From the NCBI GenBank assembly GCA_964635375.1, contig CAZWOU010000098.1:1-25290 (forward strand): a DNA stretch of 25,290 nucleotides. The letters run 5' to 3'. Positions 1 to 8,114 of the stretch are shown here, piece by piece (the stretch's first letter is position 1; the number at the start of each line of letters is the position of its first letter). The position numbers and the translations under genes were made by a program. The notes under the pieces are model-generated. The model was not told where the DNA came from. It saw only the letters and a program-made list of their open reading frames with translations, and ran no database searches. Origin of the DNA: CAZMNY01 sp964635375 (GTDB lineage Bacteria > Planctomycetota > Planctomycetia > Pirellulales > Pirellulaceae).

Positions 1-11
1 TTCGCTTCGCG

Positions 12-29
12 GGCTGCTTTCGAGCAGCC
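12..29 (+). terminator. Perfect 7-bp hairpin with TTCG tetraloop, possible terminator
   Basis: The arms GGCTGCT (12-18) and AGCAGCC (23-29) are exact reverse complements around a TTCG loop, which makes a very stable UUCG tetraloop stem in RNA. Only a short T-run (GTTTCG) follows, so this is a weak fit to a classical intrinsic terminator. A reading frame open from the window edge (frame 1) stops at 46-48, so the hairpin could instead lie inside the end of an upstream gene. Which of the two applies cannot be decided inside this window. Confidence 0.35.
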
Positions 30-293
30 GTTTCGCTGGCCTAAATGATAACTTCTCTTTTAGGCAATAGAAAACAGCGTTGTGCGGCGATGGATAGTTT
101 TCAACCGAGGTTCCGATTTGTTAGAGTTCAGTAGCGACGGGCAATCACCGTCGTTTCACCTCTGATTGTGTTATTCGACGTACTCAATTACCACGTCCCG
201 CTTTGGGGGTCGATGCGCAGCCGACGTCATAGCCATTACCATCTGCGCCCTTCGTCTTCGACCGATTTTGCGGGTCCGTATGAGGAGGTCTTG

Positions 294-1673
294 ATGACTA
301 GTCTCGATCCGTCGCCGTTTCCTGGAGCCCACAGACAAGGTTCGCTTCGGACACCTTGGCGATTGCTGTACACGAACAATCCATTCTATCTGATTAGCGC
401 TTGGCTTGTCTTCTACGGGCTGCGAGTTTCGTTCGCTGACGGCAACGCCTATCAGGCTGGCGCGCTGCTGGCCGGTTTGGCTGGCTACACGTTGCTGCTG
501 ACAATCTCGGCTGTCGTGTTGATCCGGTGGTTCCGCGTTTGGGATGACGCGCGCGGTCTGTTGCTGCTCGTCGTGCTGATGCTGATCTCGATCTCGGTCT
601 GCTTTGACGACGCGCTGGCGAAACGCTTGCTGGGCGCGTCGTCGCTTGTGGGGGGATTAGCGTTCTCGGTGTTGATCAGCGAAACCCTGCTGCTTGGCGC
701 GGGAATTCGGCTACGGTTCTGGTTCCGCCTCCCCTACTACTTACTGCTCGGCCTGTTCTTCCTTTATCCAATCTGTCTCACGCCGCTGATCGGAACGACG
801 AACGATCAACCGCTGCACTTCGCCTTGCTCGGCTTTCCTCTAGCGGTGGGCGTCGTGCTGCTGACTTTGCTGCCGGCGATCCGGCGAGGCGCCGAATACG
901 TGCGGGAAAGTAGAACGCCGTGGCGCTGGCCCCTCTATCCCTGGACGCTGTTTGGCCTGCTTGTGGCCTGCGCTTGTTTCCGAACCTATTTCTTGTGCGC
1001 TTCCTTCAGCATGTTCAACATCTATGGATTCTGCTTTCTCTCGCCGATCCTGTTCGCGGTCGCACTGCTCATCCACGAGAGCGGCGTCGTCGCCGGCAAC
1101 CGCGGCCTTCAACGGTTCGCTCTGGTGATCCCCTTACTTCTTGTGGTCGTGAATCTGGCCGGAACCGGCATGGCCGGTTCAACCTCAAACTATTTCCTAC
1201 ATGCCCTGGCGGCCCGCCTCGGAGCCATGCCGCCGTTCATTACGTTGGTCGCCGCGTTAGCTTTCTACGGCGTCGCCGCGGTCCGTCGACTCCCCTTTGC
1301 CCTCGGCGCACTCAGCGGCGCTGTCGCCTTGTTTTCGGTCGTCGGCCCGCCCACATCAAACCTCGAAAGCCTGCAACAGCCCTGGGGCCTGCCGCTAGTG
1401 CTGGTCTCTTTGCTGGCCGCCGCGATCAGCGCCAAACAGCGCTGCCTCAGTACGGCCACGTTCGCTGCGGCATGCGGTCTGCTGGGGCTGACATTTGACC
1501 TGAGAGCCGTTGGGTTGAGTGCTTACCTGCAGCTCCGCGAACTCGTGATCGGCCTGGAGTACCTGGTCGTTGGCGGAGGCGCCTTCCTCATCGCCATGCT
1601 GATCAGCCTTAGCAAGGGCGGCGTTTTCCGGCGGCTCGCGGCCACTTGGCGAAAGCGAGTTCGCGAGGCGTAG
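294..1673 (+). CDS. Polytopic integral membrane protein of unknown function
   Basis: I do not recognise the family. From the chosen start the product is 459 residues and almost entirely hydrophobic, with about 13-14 predicted membrane segments joined by short loops. Charged residues cluster in a few loops and at the basic C-terminus (RKRVREA). No soluble domain, catalytic motif or transporter signature is evident. The frame is open back to a GTG at 168, but ATG 294 is preferred: a strong Shine-Dalgarno GAGGAGG (282-288) sits five bases upstream, and the first hydrophobic segment (TNNPFYLISAW) follows about 25 residues later, whereas the extra 42 residues of the longer form are low in hydrophobicity. 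The gene is convergent with the dehydrogenase gene, 57 bp away. It could be a sensory or transport membrane protein; no function is assigned. Confidence 0.8.
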   Translation: MTSLDPSPFPGAHRQGSLRTPWRLLYTNNPFYLISAWLVFYGLRVSFADGNAYQAGALLAGLAGYTLLLTISAVVLIRWFRVWDDARGLLLLVVLMLISISVCFDDALAKRLLGASSLVGGLAFSVLISETLLLGAGIRLRFWFRLPYYLLLGLFFLYPICLTPLIGTTNDQPLHFALLGFPLAVGVVLLTLLPAIRRGAEYVRESRTPWRWPLYPWTLFGLLVACACFRTYFLCASFSMFNIYGFCFLSPILFAVALLIHESGVVAGNRGLQRFALVIPLLLVVVNLAGTGMAGSTSNYFLHALAARLGAMPPFITLVAALAFYGVAAVRRLPFALGALSGAVALFSVVGPPTSNLESLQQPWGLPLVLVSLLAAAISAKQRCLSTATFAAACGLLGLTFDLRAVGLSAYLQLRELVIGLEYLVVGGGAFLIAMLISLSKGGVFRRLAATWRKRVREA

Positions 1674-1730
1674 GCAAACGCCAAGTTGGCCTTCGTCGGT
1701 TCCCGTAACCGCCGGTGCACAGTCGCGATG

Positions 1731-2858
1731 TCAATCGAATTCAACGACGACCTTGACGCCTTGAGGCTCTCGTCGGACGAAGTCCTCAAGTGAGTCGCGA
1801 GGCGCCACTCGCTTCGTAATCAGGGACTTCAGGGCGGCCGGATGAGAGTGAAGGAACTGCTCGAGTCTTCGCAGCGCCTGGTCGATGTCTCGCGGCGCGG
1901 CATTCACGCTGCCAAGATGCAGGTGATTGCGGATGATGCCCAGTCGCATCATCTTTGCGAGTTCCGTTTCGGTCGGTCGAGGCTGCCGATTGGCTGCAAG
2001 CCAGACAGCAGCCCCACAAGATGCGAGAAGCGGAGCGGCAGTCGCCAACAATGATTCACTGCCAGTACATTCGAGGATCAAGTCGTAGGGCCCCTCGGGC
2101 GCGTCGAGCGAGGACGGGAACGTATCGGCTTGGATACGTTGATAACTCGCGCCGAATTCTCTCGCCAAACTGGCCCGAAACGAATCGGGAGAGTCGCGTC
2201 CCATGATCGTAACCGGCCAGCCTCGCCCCAACCCAGCGAGCACACAGGCAAAACCGATGGGCCCCAAGCCGAGCACCAGGACTCGGGGAGAACTCGCCTC
2301 CCAATCAAGATCGAGACGAGCCGACTGAATCTTGGCGGCTTCATTAGCTGCCTTTTCAGCAACCGCTTGAGGCTCGGTCAGGACAGCAACGCCGGCCAGC
2401 GATTCGGGCACCCGGACTAAGTGTCCCGGTTGGTCGACCCAGAATGGCGATGAAAAGCCGTGGGCCAGAACAATGCCTCGTTCGACGAACTCGCCCCACT
2501 TAGCTAGGTCTGGCCGGTCCTGTCGAGGAGCGCCTCGAGCCAAGTCGATCGATTCGGCCGAGTCGTCCTCTGGTCTGTTGAGTCGGCGCACCACAGGGGT
2601 GACCAGGTCGCCGACGCGCAGATCGTCGACCCCGTCGGCCAACGCGACGACCCGAGCTAGGCACTCATGCCCCAGAATCAGTTGTGTTTCGCCGGGCGGA
2701 CAGAGCGGGCGTTGGCCGGCGACCACTTCCCGATCCGTGCCGCAGATTCCCAATTCGATCGTCTTGCAAATGACATCATTGGGGTTCTTCAGGGCAGGAT
2801 TGGGAACTTCTCTCCAGTGAACAACGTCTGAACTAGTGCGGGCGGTGATGGCGTGCAC
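1731..2858 (-). CDS. Zinc-type MDR dehydrogenase, glucose 1-dehydrogenase-like, lacking structural-zinc cysteines
   Basis: This is a 375-residue member of the medium-chain dehydrogenase/reductase superfamily, closest in layout to archaeal-type glucose 1-dehydrogenase; the expected reaction is NAD(P)-dependent oxidation of a sugar or polyol in the cytoplasm. Visible motifs are CGTD (C39, D42) and GHE (H64, E65) for the catalytic zinc, E162 in TEPQA at the position of another zinc or water ligand in glucose dehydrogenases, and the nucleotide-binding GLGPIG (197-202). The lobe between residues 90 and 135, which normally carries four cysteines for a structural zinc, has none, although its flanks keep the family pattern (ERGI, HGF). 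The start is GTG at 2858 with GAGG ten bases upstream. It is transcribed divergently from the dockerin gene. The substrate is inferred only from family resemblance; a threonine- or sorbitol-dehydrogenase-like role is possible. Confidence 0.85.
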   Translation of the reverse strand: MHAITARTSSDVVHWREVPNPALKNPNDVICKTIELGICGTDREVVAGQRPLCPPGETQLILGHECLARVVALADGVDDLRVGDLVTPVVRRLNRPEDDSAESIDLARGAPRQDRPDLAKWGEFVERGIVLAHGFSSPFWVDQPGHLVRVPESLAGVAVLTEPQAVAEKAANEAAKIQSARLDLDWEASSPRVLVLGLGPIGFACVLAGLGRGWPVTIMGRDSPDSFRASLAREFGASYQRIQADTFPSSLDAPEGPYDLILECTGSESLLATAAPLLASCGAAVWLAANRQPRPTETELAKMMRLGIIRNHLHLGSVNAAPRDIDQALRRLEQFLHSHPAALKSLITKRVAPRDSLEDFVRREPQGVKVVVEFD

Positions 2859-3142
2859 GGCGGCGCGTCCTCGATTGACCGGAAGTCCCTGTGAGATAAC
2901 GCTTTACGGACAACTGTCTTAGTGAGTCTTCAACAGAAGGTTTTCGTCTGAGGCCGCGCTGGCCTTTTCCGAACGCCAATTGTTGTAACAATGACCAGCA
3001 GTTTGCGTGTAGTGGTGGGGGGAGACAATTGTACGATTCCACCCGGAATCGTTGCTGTTTGCCCAGATTCCGCTACCTTAAACGAATCCGCTGCCGTGCC
3101 ATTGAGGCCCAGGTAAGCGAGCCGCCGTGACAGGACGAACGA
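2859..3142. promoter_or_regulatory. Divergent intergenic region with palindromic sites
   Basis: This 284-bp spacer separates the divergent dehydrogenase (-) and dockerin (+) genes and must hold both promoters, although no convincing -35/-10 pair is visible. It contains three inverted repeats: ATTGTT-GT-AACAAT (2979-2992), the palindrome ACAATTGT (3025-3032), and a perfect 7-bp stem CGATTCC-ACCC-GGAATCG (3034-3051). The first two sites share CAATTGT (2977-2983 and 3026-3032), 49 bp apart, which fits a repeated operator. The role is inferred from position and symmetry only. Confidence 0.35.
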
Positions 3143-5340
3143 ATGAAACGACCACCGCGAAACCGCAAGCGTGTTCGATCCGACCATCGTCGGGAACGCG
3201 CCCTCCGCGAATCGGGTCGGCGCTTATCATTTGAGTCGTTGGAAGACAGTCGCGTGTTGGCGACCATGGTTCCGCTTGAACTTACCTTGGAGTCGAACTC
3301 GGTTGCGGAAGACGCGGGTGCAATTGGACTCTTGGCGACGGTTTCCCGTCCATCAGACCAAAACGGCAGCCCGCTGATTGTCTCTTTGATCAGTTCGGAT
3401 ACGACGATCGTCAAGACTCCGGCAAGCATCAGCATCCCAACTGGTCTCGACTCTGTCAGCGTTTTCCTAGAAACGGTTGACGACGACCTGCTCACGGGCG
3501 ACCGGCTGGTTACGATTTCGGCGTTCGCCTCAGGCTATGAACCCGATACGGCTGGCCTGGTGGTTGAAGACCGCGAGACAATCCTGGTTTCCATCGATCG
3601 CGACTTTGTTCTCGAAACCGGGCCTTCCACCGAGGCGCTGGTCACCGTGTCTCGCAGCAATACGAACATCCAGAGCGAACTTGTTGTCGACCTGCTGGTC
3701 AGCCCATCCGACGAAGCTCAGCTGTCTCCGCAAGTTACGATTCCAGCCGGTGCAGCATCGGTAACTACCACCTTGACCGCGTACGACGAAGCGCTTGATG
3801 ACTCTTCAGCGACAGTGACCGTGACGGGACAGGCTGAAGGCTACGTCTCGGGTTCCGACTCGGTCGATGTGATCGACGCGGACCGCTTGCAGGTTGCCGC
3901 GTCGTCGACAACCACAACAGAGCATGCCGGGCAAGGCGCGATCGAGCTGACGATCAGCCGTTTTAACGAGGATCTCAGCGGCGACTTGGTCGTCTCGCTG
4001 GCGTCGTCCGACAGCGGCGAGATTCAGGCGCCTCAGACAGTCACCATTCCGGCCGGCGAAAAACAGGTTGTCGCGGTCCTTGACGCGATCGATGACGCAT
4101 TGCTCGACGGCGTGCAAGCCGCCGACATTGTTGTCTCCGCTCCCGGATTCGCCGATGGGCAAGTTACAATTCAGGTGCAGGACCACGAGTCGATCGGCAT
4201 TGAAATCACTGCTGCGGCCGTTCGCGAAGGCGACGGTGATGGAGCGACGACCGCCGTGCTGACGCGCAGCAACGTTGACTCATCCGAGTTGCTGCGGGTT
4301 TCCATCTTGAACTCAGACGCGTCCGAGATCGTGGCGCCGTCGATTGTGGAAATCCCGGCCGGCAACCAATCTGTAACGTTCTCGATTGACGCGATCGACG
4401 ACTTGATTCTCGACGGGACGCAGCAAGTCACCTTGACGGCGATGGCCGAAGGCTACGCCCACGGCGAGGACAATCTCGATGTGCTCGATTCCGATTTCGG
4501 GCCGGGGACTTGGACGAACCCAGACCATGCATTCGACATTGACGCCAACGGCTTTATCAACGTTGCCGACGCTTTAGTTCTCGTGCTCAAACTGAGGACG
4601 GAAGGCCCGCGAGTCTTGCCGCCGCCGTCGCCAGGCGACGCGCCTCCCCCCTGGCTCGACGCGAACGCGGATGGCAGCTTCAATACGCGCGATCCGTTCC
4701 TTGTGATCAACTTCCTCAACGAATTCGGCGCTATGCCTACCGGCAGCGCTCCCGACGGCGAAGGAAACGGTCAAGACGGCGAAGGCGAAGGAGCCAATCA
4801 ACAGGGGACGTCGCTTGAGTCCGATTCGAGCACGGGACAGAACCAGAACTTTGGCACAACTCTTCAACACGTCGGCCAATTCAGCTCGCCGTTGACGCCA
4901 GGCGCCGCCTCGCTTCAGATCGNNNNNNNNNNNNNNNNNNNNNNNNNNNNNNNNNNNNNNNNNNNNNNNNNNNNNNNNNNNNNNNNNNNNNNNNNNNNNN
5001 NNNNNNNNNNNNNNNNNNNNNNCACGTCGGCCAATTCAGCTCGCCGTTGACGCCAGGCGCCGCCTCGCTTCAGATCGCCTCGCCTGAGTTCGCCCAATCT
5101 TTGTCGAACAACTCTCAGCGGTTGCGGTCACAGCCAACCATCATTCAGGACTCGACAGACTCGTCGAATCTATTGAACGTCGCGGGCGAGACGATTCTCG
5201 GCGCCGACTCGGAAGAAGCGTTTGCTGATCTGGGAGCAGCAGGCGAAGACTCGTCGGATTCGCTGAACGAAATCCTCGACGAATTCGCGGACGACGTCGA
5301 CGACACGTTCCGCGACTTTGATAGCGACTCGCGAGCTTAG
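3143..5340 (+). CDS. Secreted Calx-beta-like repeat protein with dockerin-type EF-hands (split by an assembly gap)
   Basis: The basic N-terminus is followed by SFESLEDSRVLA (residues 29-40), the planctomycete signature seen at the start of many large secreted proteins. Four repeats of about 100 residues follow (about 45-146, 147-247, 248-349, 350-452). Each has a beta-rich pattern, an 'IPAG/IPTG' turn, a 'DAIDD'-like acidic loop and an ending near 'GY/GF...D', resembling Calx-beta domains. Residues 463-530 contain two dockerin type I-like calcium loops (DIDANGFINVADA; LDANADGSFNTRD). An acidic, Gly/Ser/Gln-rich tail ends the protein. The N run 4923-5022 interrupts the gene; collapsing the 55-bp duplicate keeps the frame (offset 155 = 2 mod 3, matching the frame change) and gives about 680 residues ending at 5340. 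The probable role is cell-surface adhesion or matrix assembly; dockerin partners in planctomycetes are not well defined. The ATG at 3143 has no good Shine-Dalgarno. Confidence 0.82.
4868..5077. repeat. 55-bp exact duplication flanking a 100-N gap (assembly artefact)
   Basis: Bases 4868-4922 and 5023-5077 are identical over 55 bp, and 4923-5022 are N. The same geometry (55-bp copies, exactly 100 N, offset 155) occurs at the other gap in the window, so this is best read as two contig ends with an unmerged overlap, not a biological repeat. True sequence probably runs from 4922 directly to 5078. Confidence 0.9.
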
Positions 5341-5534
5341 GGACGCCCGTCTCTTGGCGCCCACGATCGCGGCTGACCTTGCTAGGCGAGCTTCTGCGGC
5401 GAGACTTCCCCCCGATCTCTCTCAGGCTTCGCGTCCGCAGGCCCACTAGCGCGTCCAAAAAGTGTACGATGACCCCAGCGGGCCCACAGGGTTGCGCGAT
5501 GTAAGACGAACGAACCAATGCCTGGGATCAGTGC

Positions 5535-7928
5535 ATGGACTGGTTATCACGCATTGCTCTGGCGTTAACCGATTTCGTGTTGCGCCGGCGCGTCTTGGTG
5601 ATCTGCGTCATTGGACTCAGCGCGACCGCGGCGGGCGCCGCCATTCTGCGGACACCCGTACAGACCTCGATCATGCGAGGTCTTCTTCCCAACGAGCGAG
5701 AATACGAACGCTACCAGCGCGAGGCCGCAACCTTCGGCGTCAGTTCGGACGACCTGATTTTTGTGGCGATCGATGAAGGCAAGTCCATTTTCCGAGCTCA
5801 AACGCTCAATGCCATGCGGGCATCGGTCGACAAGGTAGCGGCTTTGCCCGAGGTGGAGCAAGTGACGACGCTCGTTAACGCGCCGGCGATGTCTCCCCCT
5901 TGGCGGGCCTCTTTGCCAGAGGTAATCGCTCGCGCCGGGTTGCGAGCCCAATTGATGAACGGCGAGGCGCCAGACCTTCGGTTAACATCGGCGCCCACGT
6001 ACTGGCCTCGATCCGCTGAACTACGCGAGAGAATCGACGTCGAGCACTTGGCCCAGGCTGTCCAACAGAGCCCATTTGCCGCTGAATTTGTTTCCCGCGA
6101 CGGCAACGCCCAATTGATGATTGTGCGACTGGCGAGCGATGCGCCTCGAGTGGGAGGTCAGCCGGCCCGCCTGACAGATCGCATTGAGGACTTGATTCGG
6201 TCTACCGGTCTGGGGCAAGCCGGAATCACTTCCTCAGGCGTGATGGTTACTGAGAGCGCGATGTTTCGCGAGGTCAATCGAAACCTGGGGCTCTTGCTTC
6301 CAATCGGAGCCGTTGTAATCTGCGTCATCGTATTTGGCGTGTTTCACCGAATCTCACTCGTCGCCTTGACACTGGGAATCGCGATCATCGCCATCGTCTG
6401 GTCACTCGGGGCGACATCGATATTGTTTGGTCGAATGAGTTTGCTCGTTGCCGGCGCCCCCTTATTGGTGCTCGTCATTAGCACGTCCGATGTGGTCCAT
6501 ATTGCTTCGGCCCACATGACCGAAATGGAAGCCGGCAAGCGACCCGAACTGGCCATGAGGAATGCCATTGGCTCCGTGGGTGGAGCCTGCGTGTTGACAA
6601 GCGCAACAACATTCGTCGGTTTTCTTTCACTTGCCTTCACTCCCTCGGCCAGCGTGCAACACGTGGCCGTCGCCCTCTCGATCGGAGTCGCTAGCGCGCT
6701 CCTGTTGGCGCTGGCGATTTCGCCGATGGTGCTGGGCCGAGTGCAAACGCTGATTCAGAATCGGGCAACCCTCCTGGACCGACTGTGCAATCGGCCCATT
6801 CGCTGGTTCGTCGACGGCTGCAAACAGCTCAGTCTCACGTATCCCCGCTCAGTCCTCGCACTCAGTCTACTGCTCGTTCTGGTCTGTATCGCTGGGATAC
6901 GCCAGATCGAGTTAGATGTCGATTTCCCGGCTCGGTTTCCGAGCAACCACCGTGTTGGCCGCGGAGTTCGCGTGATGAACGAGCGGTTCTTTGGAACCAA
7001 CACGATCGACCTGGTCGTCGAGTATGCCGATTCGCAGATGACGCTTGAGCGACTCGCCAAGCTCGCGAAAGTCGAAGCAGCCCTCGATGGCCACGCCGAG
7101 GTCGCGCACGCTGTTTCGCTCCCCCGCATTCTCGATTCCATCGATCGGTCTTTAGGCTTCGCCGCCGACCATGCTCGCACGGCGCCCCAGTTGGACGCGA
7201 CCTTAAAAATGCTCCACTCGCACGGCGCAATCAATCGGGTCATTTCAGCCGACGGCCGCAAGGTGCGTGTGTCCATGCGAATTGAAGCGACACGGATCTT
7301 CGCGATCGCCGATCTTGCCCAGCGAGTTGAGCAGATTGCGGCGGCCGAGTTGCTGGGGAGCGGCAGAGTTCGAGCGGCAGGCGGCTACATTGTCTTGGCG
7401 CGAACGTGTCAACTAATCCTTCGGCGCCAAATCCAGGGTTTCCTGATCTGCTTTGCAACGGTGATGACGATTGTCGGCTTCGGCCTGCGCAGCGCGCGTC
7501 TCGCCATGTTGTCCGTCCTCCCCAACATCTTGCCATTGCTGTTACTGGGCGGACTGCTTGGTCTCGCCAACGATGTCGTCGATACCGACATTTTGGCCGT
7601 GGCAATCGTTAGTTTCGGTTTGGCCGTTGACGACACAATTCACTTCATTCACCGATACAAGCACGAACGGCAAAGCGGGCGCACGACAGTGCGGGAGGCG
7701 CTGGAAAGGACCTTCGACTACACCGGAGTCTCGATCATCCGGACGACCGTGATCCTCGGGCTCGGCCTCGCGCCCTTTGCCTGGTCCAACTATCTGTCGC
7801 TCTGGTTTCTGGGTACGTACTTGGTGTTTGTGCTCGCCGCCGCCGTCATTGGCGACCTCTTGGTCCTGCCCGCCACGGTCCTTCTGTTCGACGCGTCGCG
7901 ACCGCTCGAACGCAACGACAGAACATAA
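5535..7928 (+). CDS. RND-superfamily transporter, MMPL type
   Basis: This 797-residue protein has the classical RND duplication: one membrane helix (about 18-38), a large periplasmic loop (about 40-250), five helices (about 252-400), a helix at 438-456, a second loop (about 460-628) and five more helices (about 632-782). Polar residues expected in the proton relay are present in the fourth helix of each half: D319 and H322 in TSDVVHI, and D699/D700 with H703 in GLAVDDTIHF. The length suits the MMPL/'predicted exporter' branch, shorter than AcrB-type pumps, and there is no adjacent membrane-fusion protein or outer-membrane channel gene. This suggests a lipid or hydrophobic-molecule exporter working alone; the substrate is unknown. 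ATG 5535 is preceded by GGGA (5524-5527). The PSD1 gene follows on the same strand after 186 bp. Confidence 0.88.
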   Translation: MDWLSRIALALTDFVLRRRVLVICVIGLSATAAGAAILRTPVQTSIMRGLLPNEREYERYQREAATFGVSSDDLIFVAIDEGKSIFRAQTLNAMRASVDKVAALPEVEQVTTLVNAPAMSPPWRASLPEVIARAGLRAQLMNGEAPDLRLTSAPTYWPRSAELRERIDVEHLAQAVQQSPFAAEFVSRDGNAQLMIVRLASDAPRVGGQPARLTDRIEDLIRSTGLGQAGITSSGVMVTESAMFREVNRNLGLLLPIGAVVICVIVFGVFHRISLVALTLGIAIIAIVWSLGATSILFGRMSLLVAGAPLLVLVISTSDVVHIASAHMTEMEAGKRPELAMRNAIGSVGGACVLTSATTFVGFLSLAFTPSASVQHVAVALSIGVASALLLALAISPMVLGRVQTLIQNRATLLDRLCNRPIRWFVDGCKQLSLTYPRSVLALSLLLVLVCIAGIRQIELDVDFPARFPSNHRVGRGVRVMNERFFGTNTIDLVVEYADSQMTLERLAKLAKVEAALDGHAEVAHAVSLPRILDSIDRSLGFAADHARTAPQLDATLKMLHSHGAINRVISADGRKVRVSMRIEATRIFAIADLAQRVEQIAAAELLGSGRVRAAGGYIVLARTCQLILRRQIQGFLICFATVMTIVGFGLRSARLAMLSVLPNILPLLLLGGLLGLANDVVDTDILAVAIVSFGLAVDDTIHFIHRYKHERQSGRTTVREALERTFDYTGVSIIRTTVILGLGLAPFAWSNYLSLWFLGTYLVFVLAAAVIGDLLVLPATVLLFDASRPLERNDRT

Positions 7929-8114
7929 GGGCGTTTCGCTACCGGTGCGCTCTGAAGCGGGTTCGTCGATTCCCCTTCAGTGAAAACAGCCTGGGCTTTC
8001 AGGCGGGCAAAGGCGACAATGCGACTGGGAGCGTCCAACGCAGCGCATTACAATGAAAGTGCCTCCTTGCCGTCACTTTCCGCAGCGCTATCCTCATTCA
8101 CCAGCGGCCAACCC

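Noticed and set aside
1674..1730. Bidirectional terminator between the convergent membrane protein and dehydrogenase genes
   Set aside because: Short inverted repeats exist (for example CGGTT/AACCG) but stems are only five pairs and no T-run follows on either strand.
4868..5077. Target-site duplication of a mobile element hidden by the N run
   Set aside because: A 55-bp duplication is far longer than usual target duplications, and the identical length and offset at the other gap point to assembly.
5047..5340. Separate 97-residue gene after the first N gap
   Set aside because: Its first residues repeat the end of the sequence before the gap; with the 55-bp overlap collapsed it is the C-terminus of the dockerin protein.
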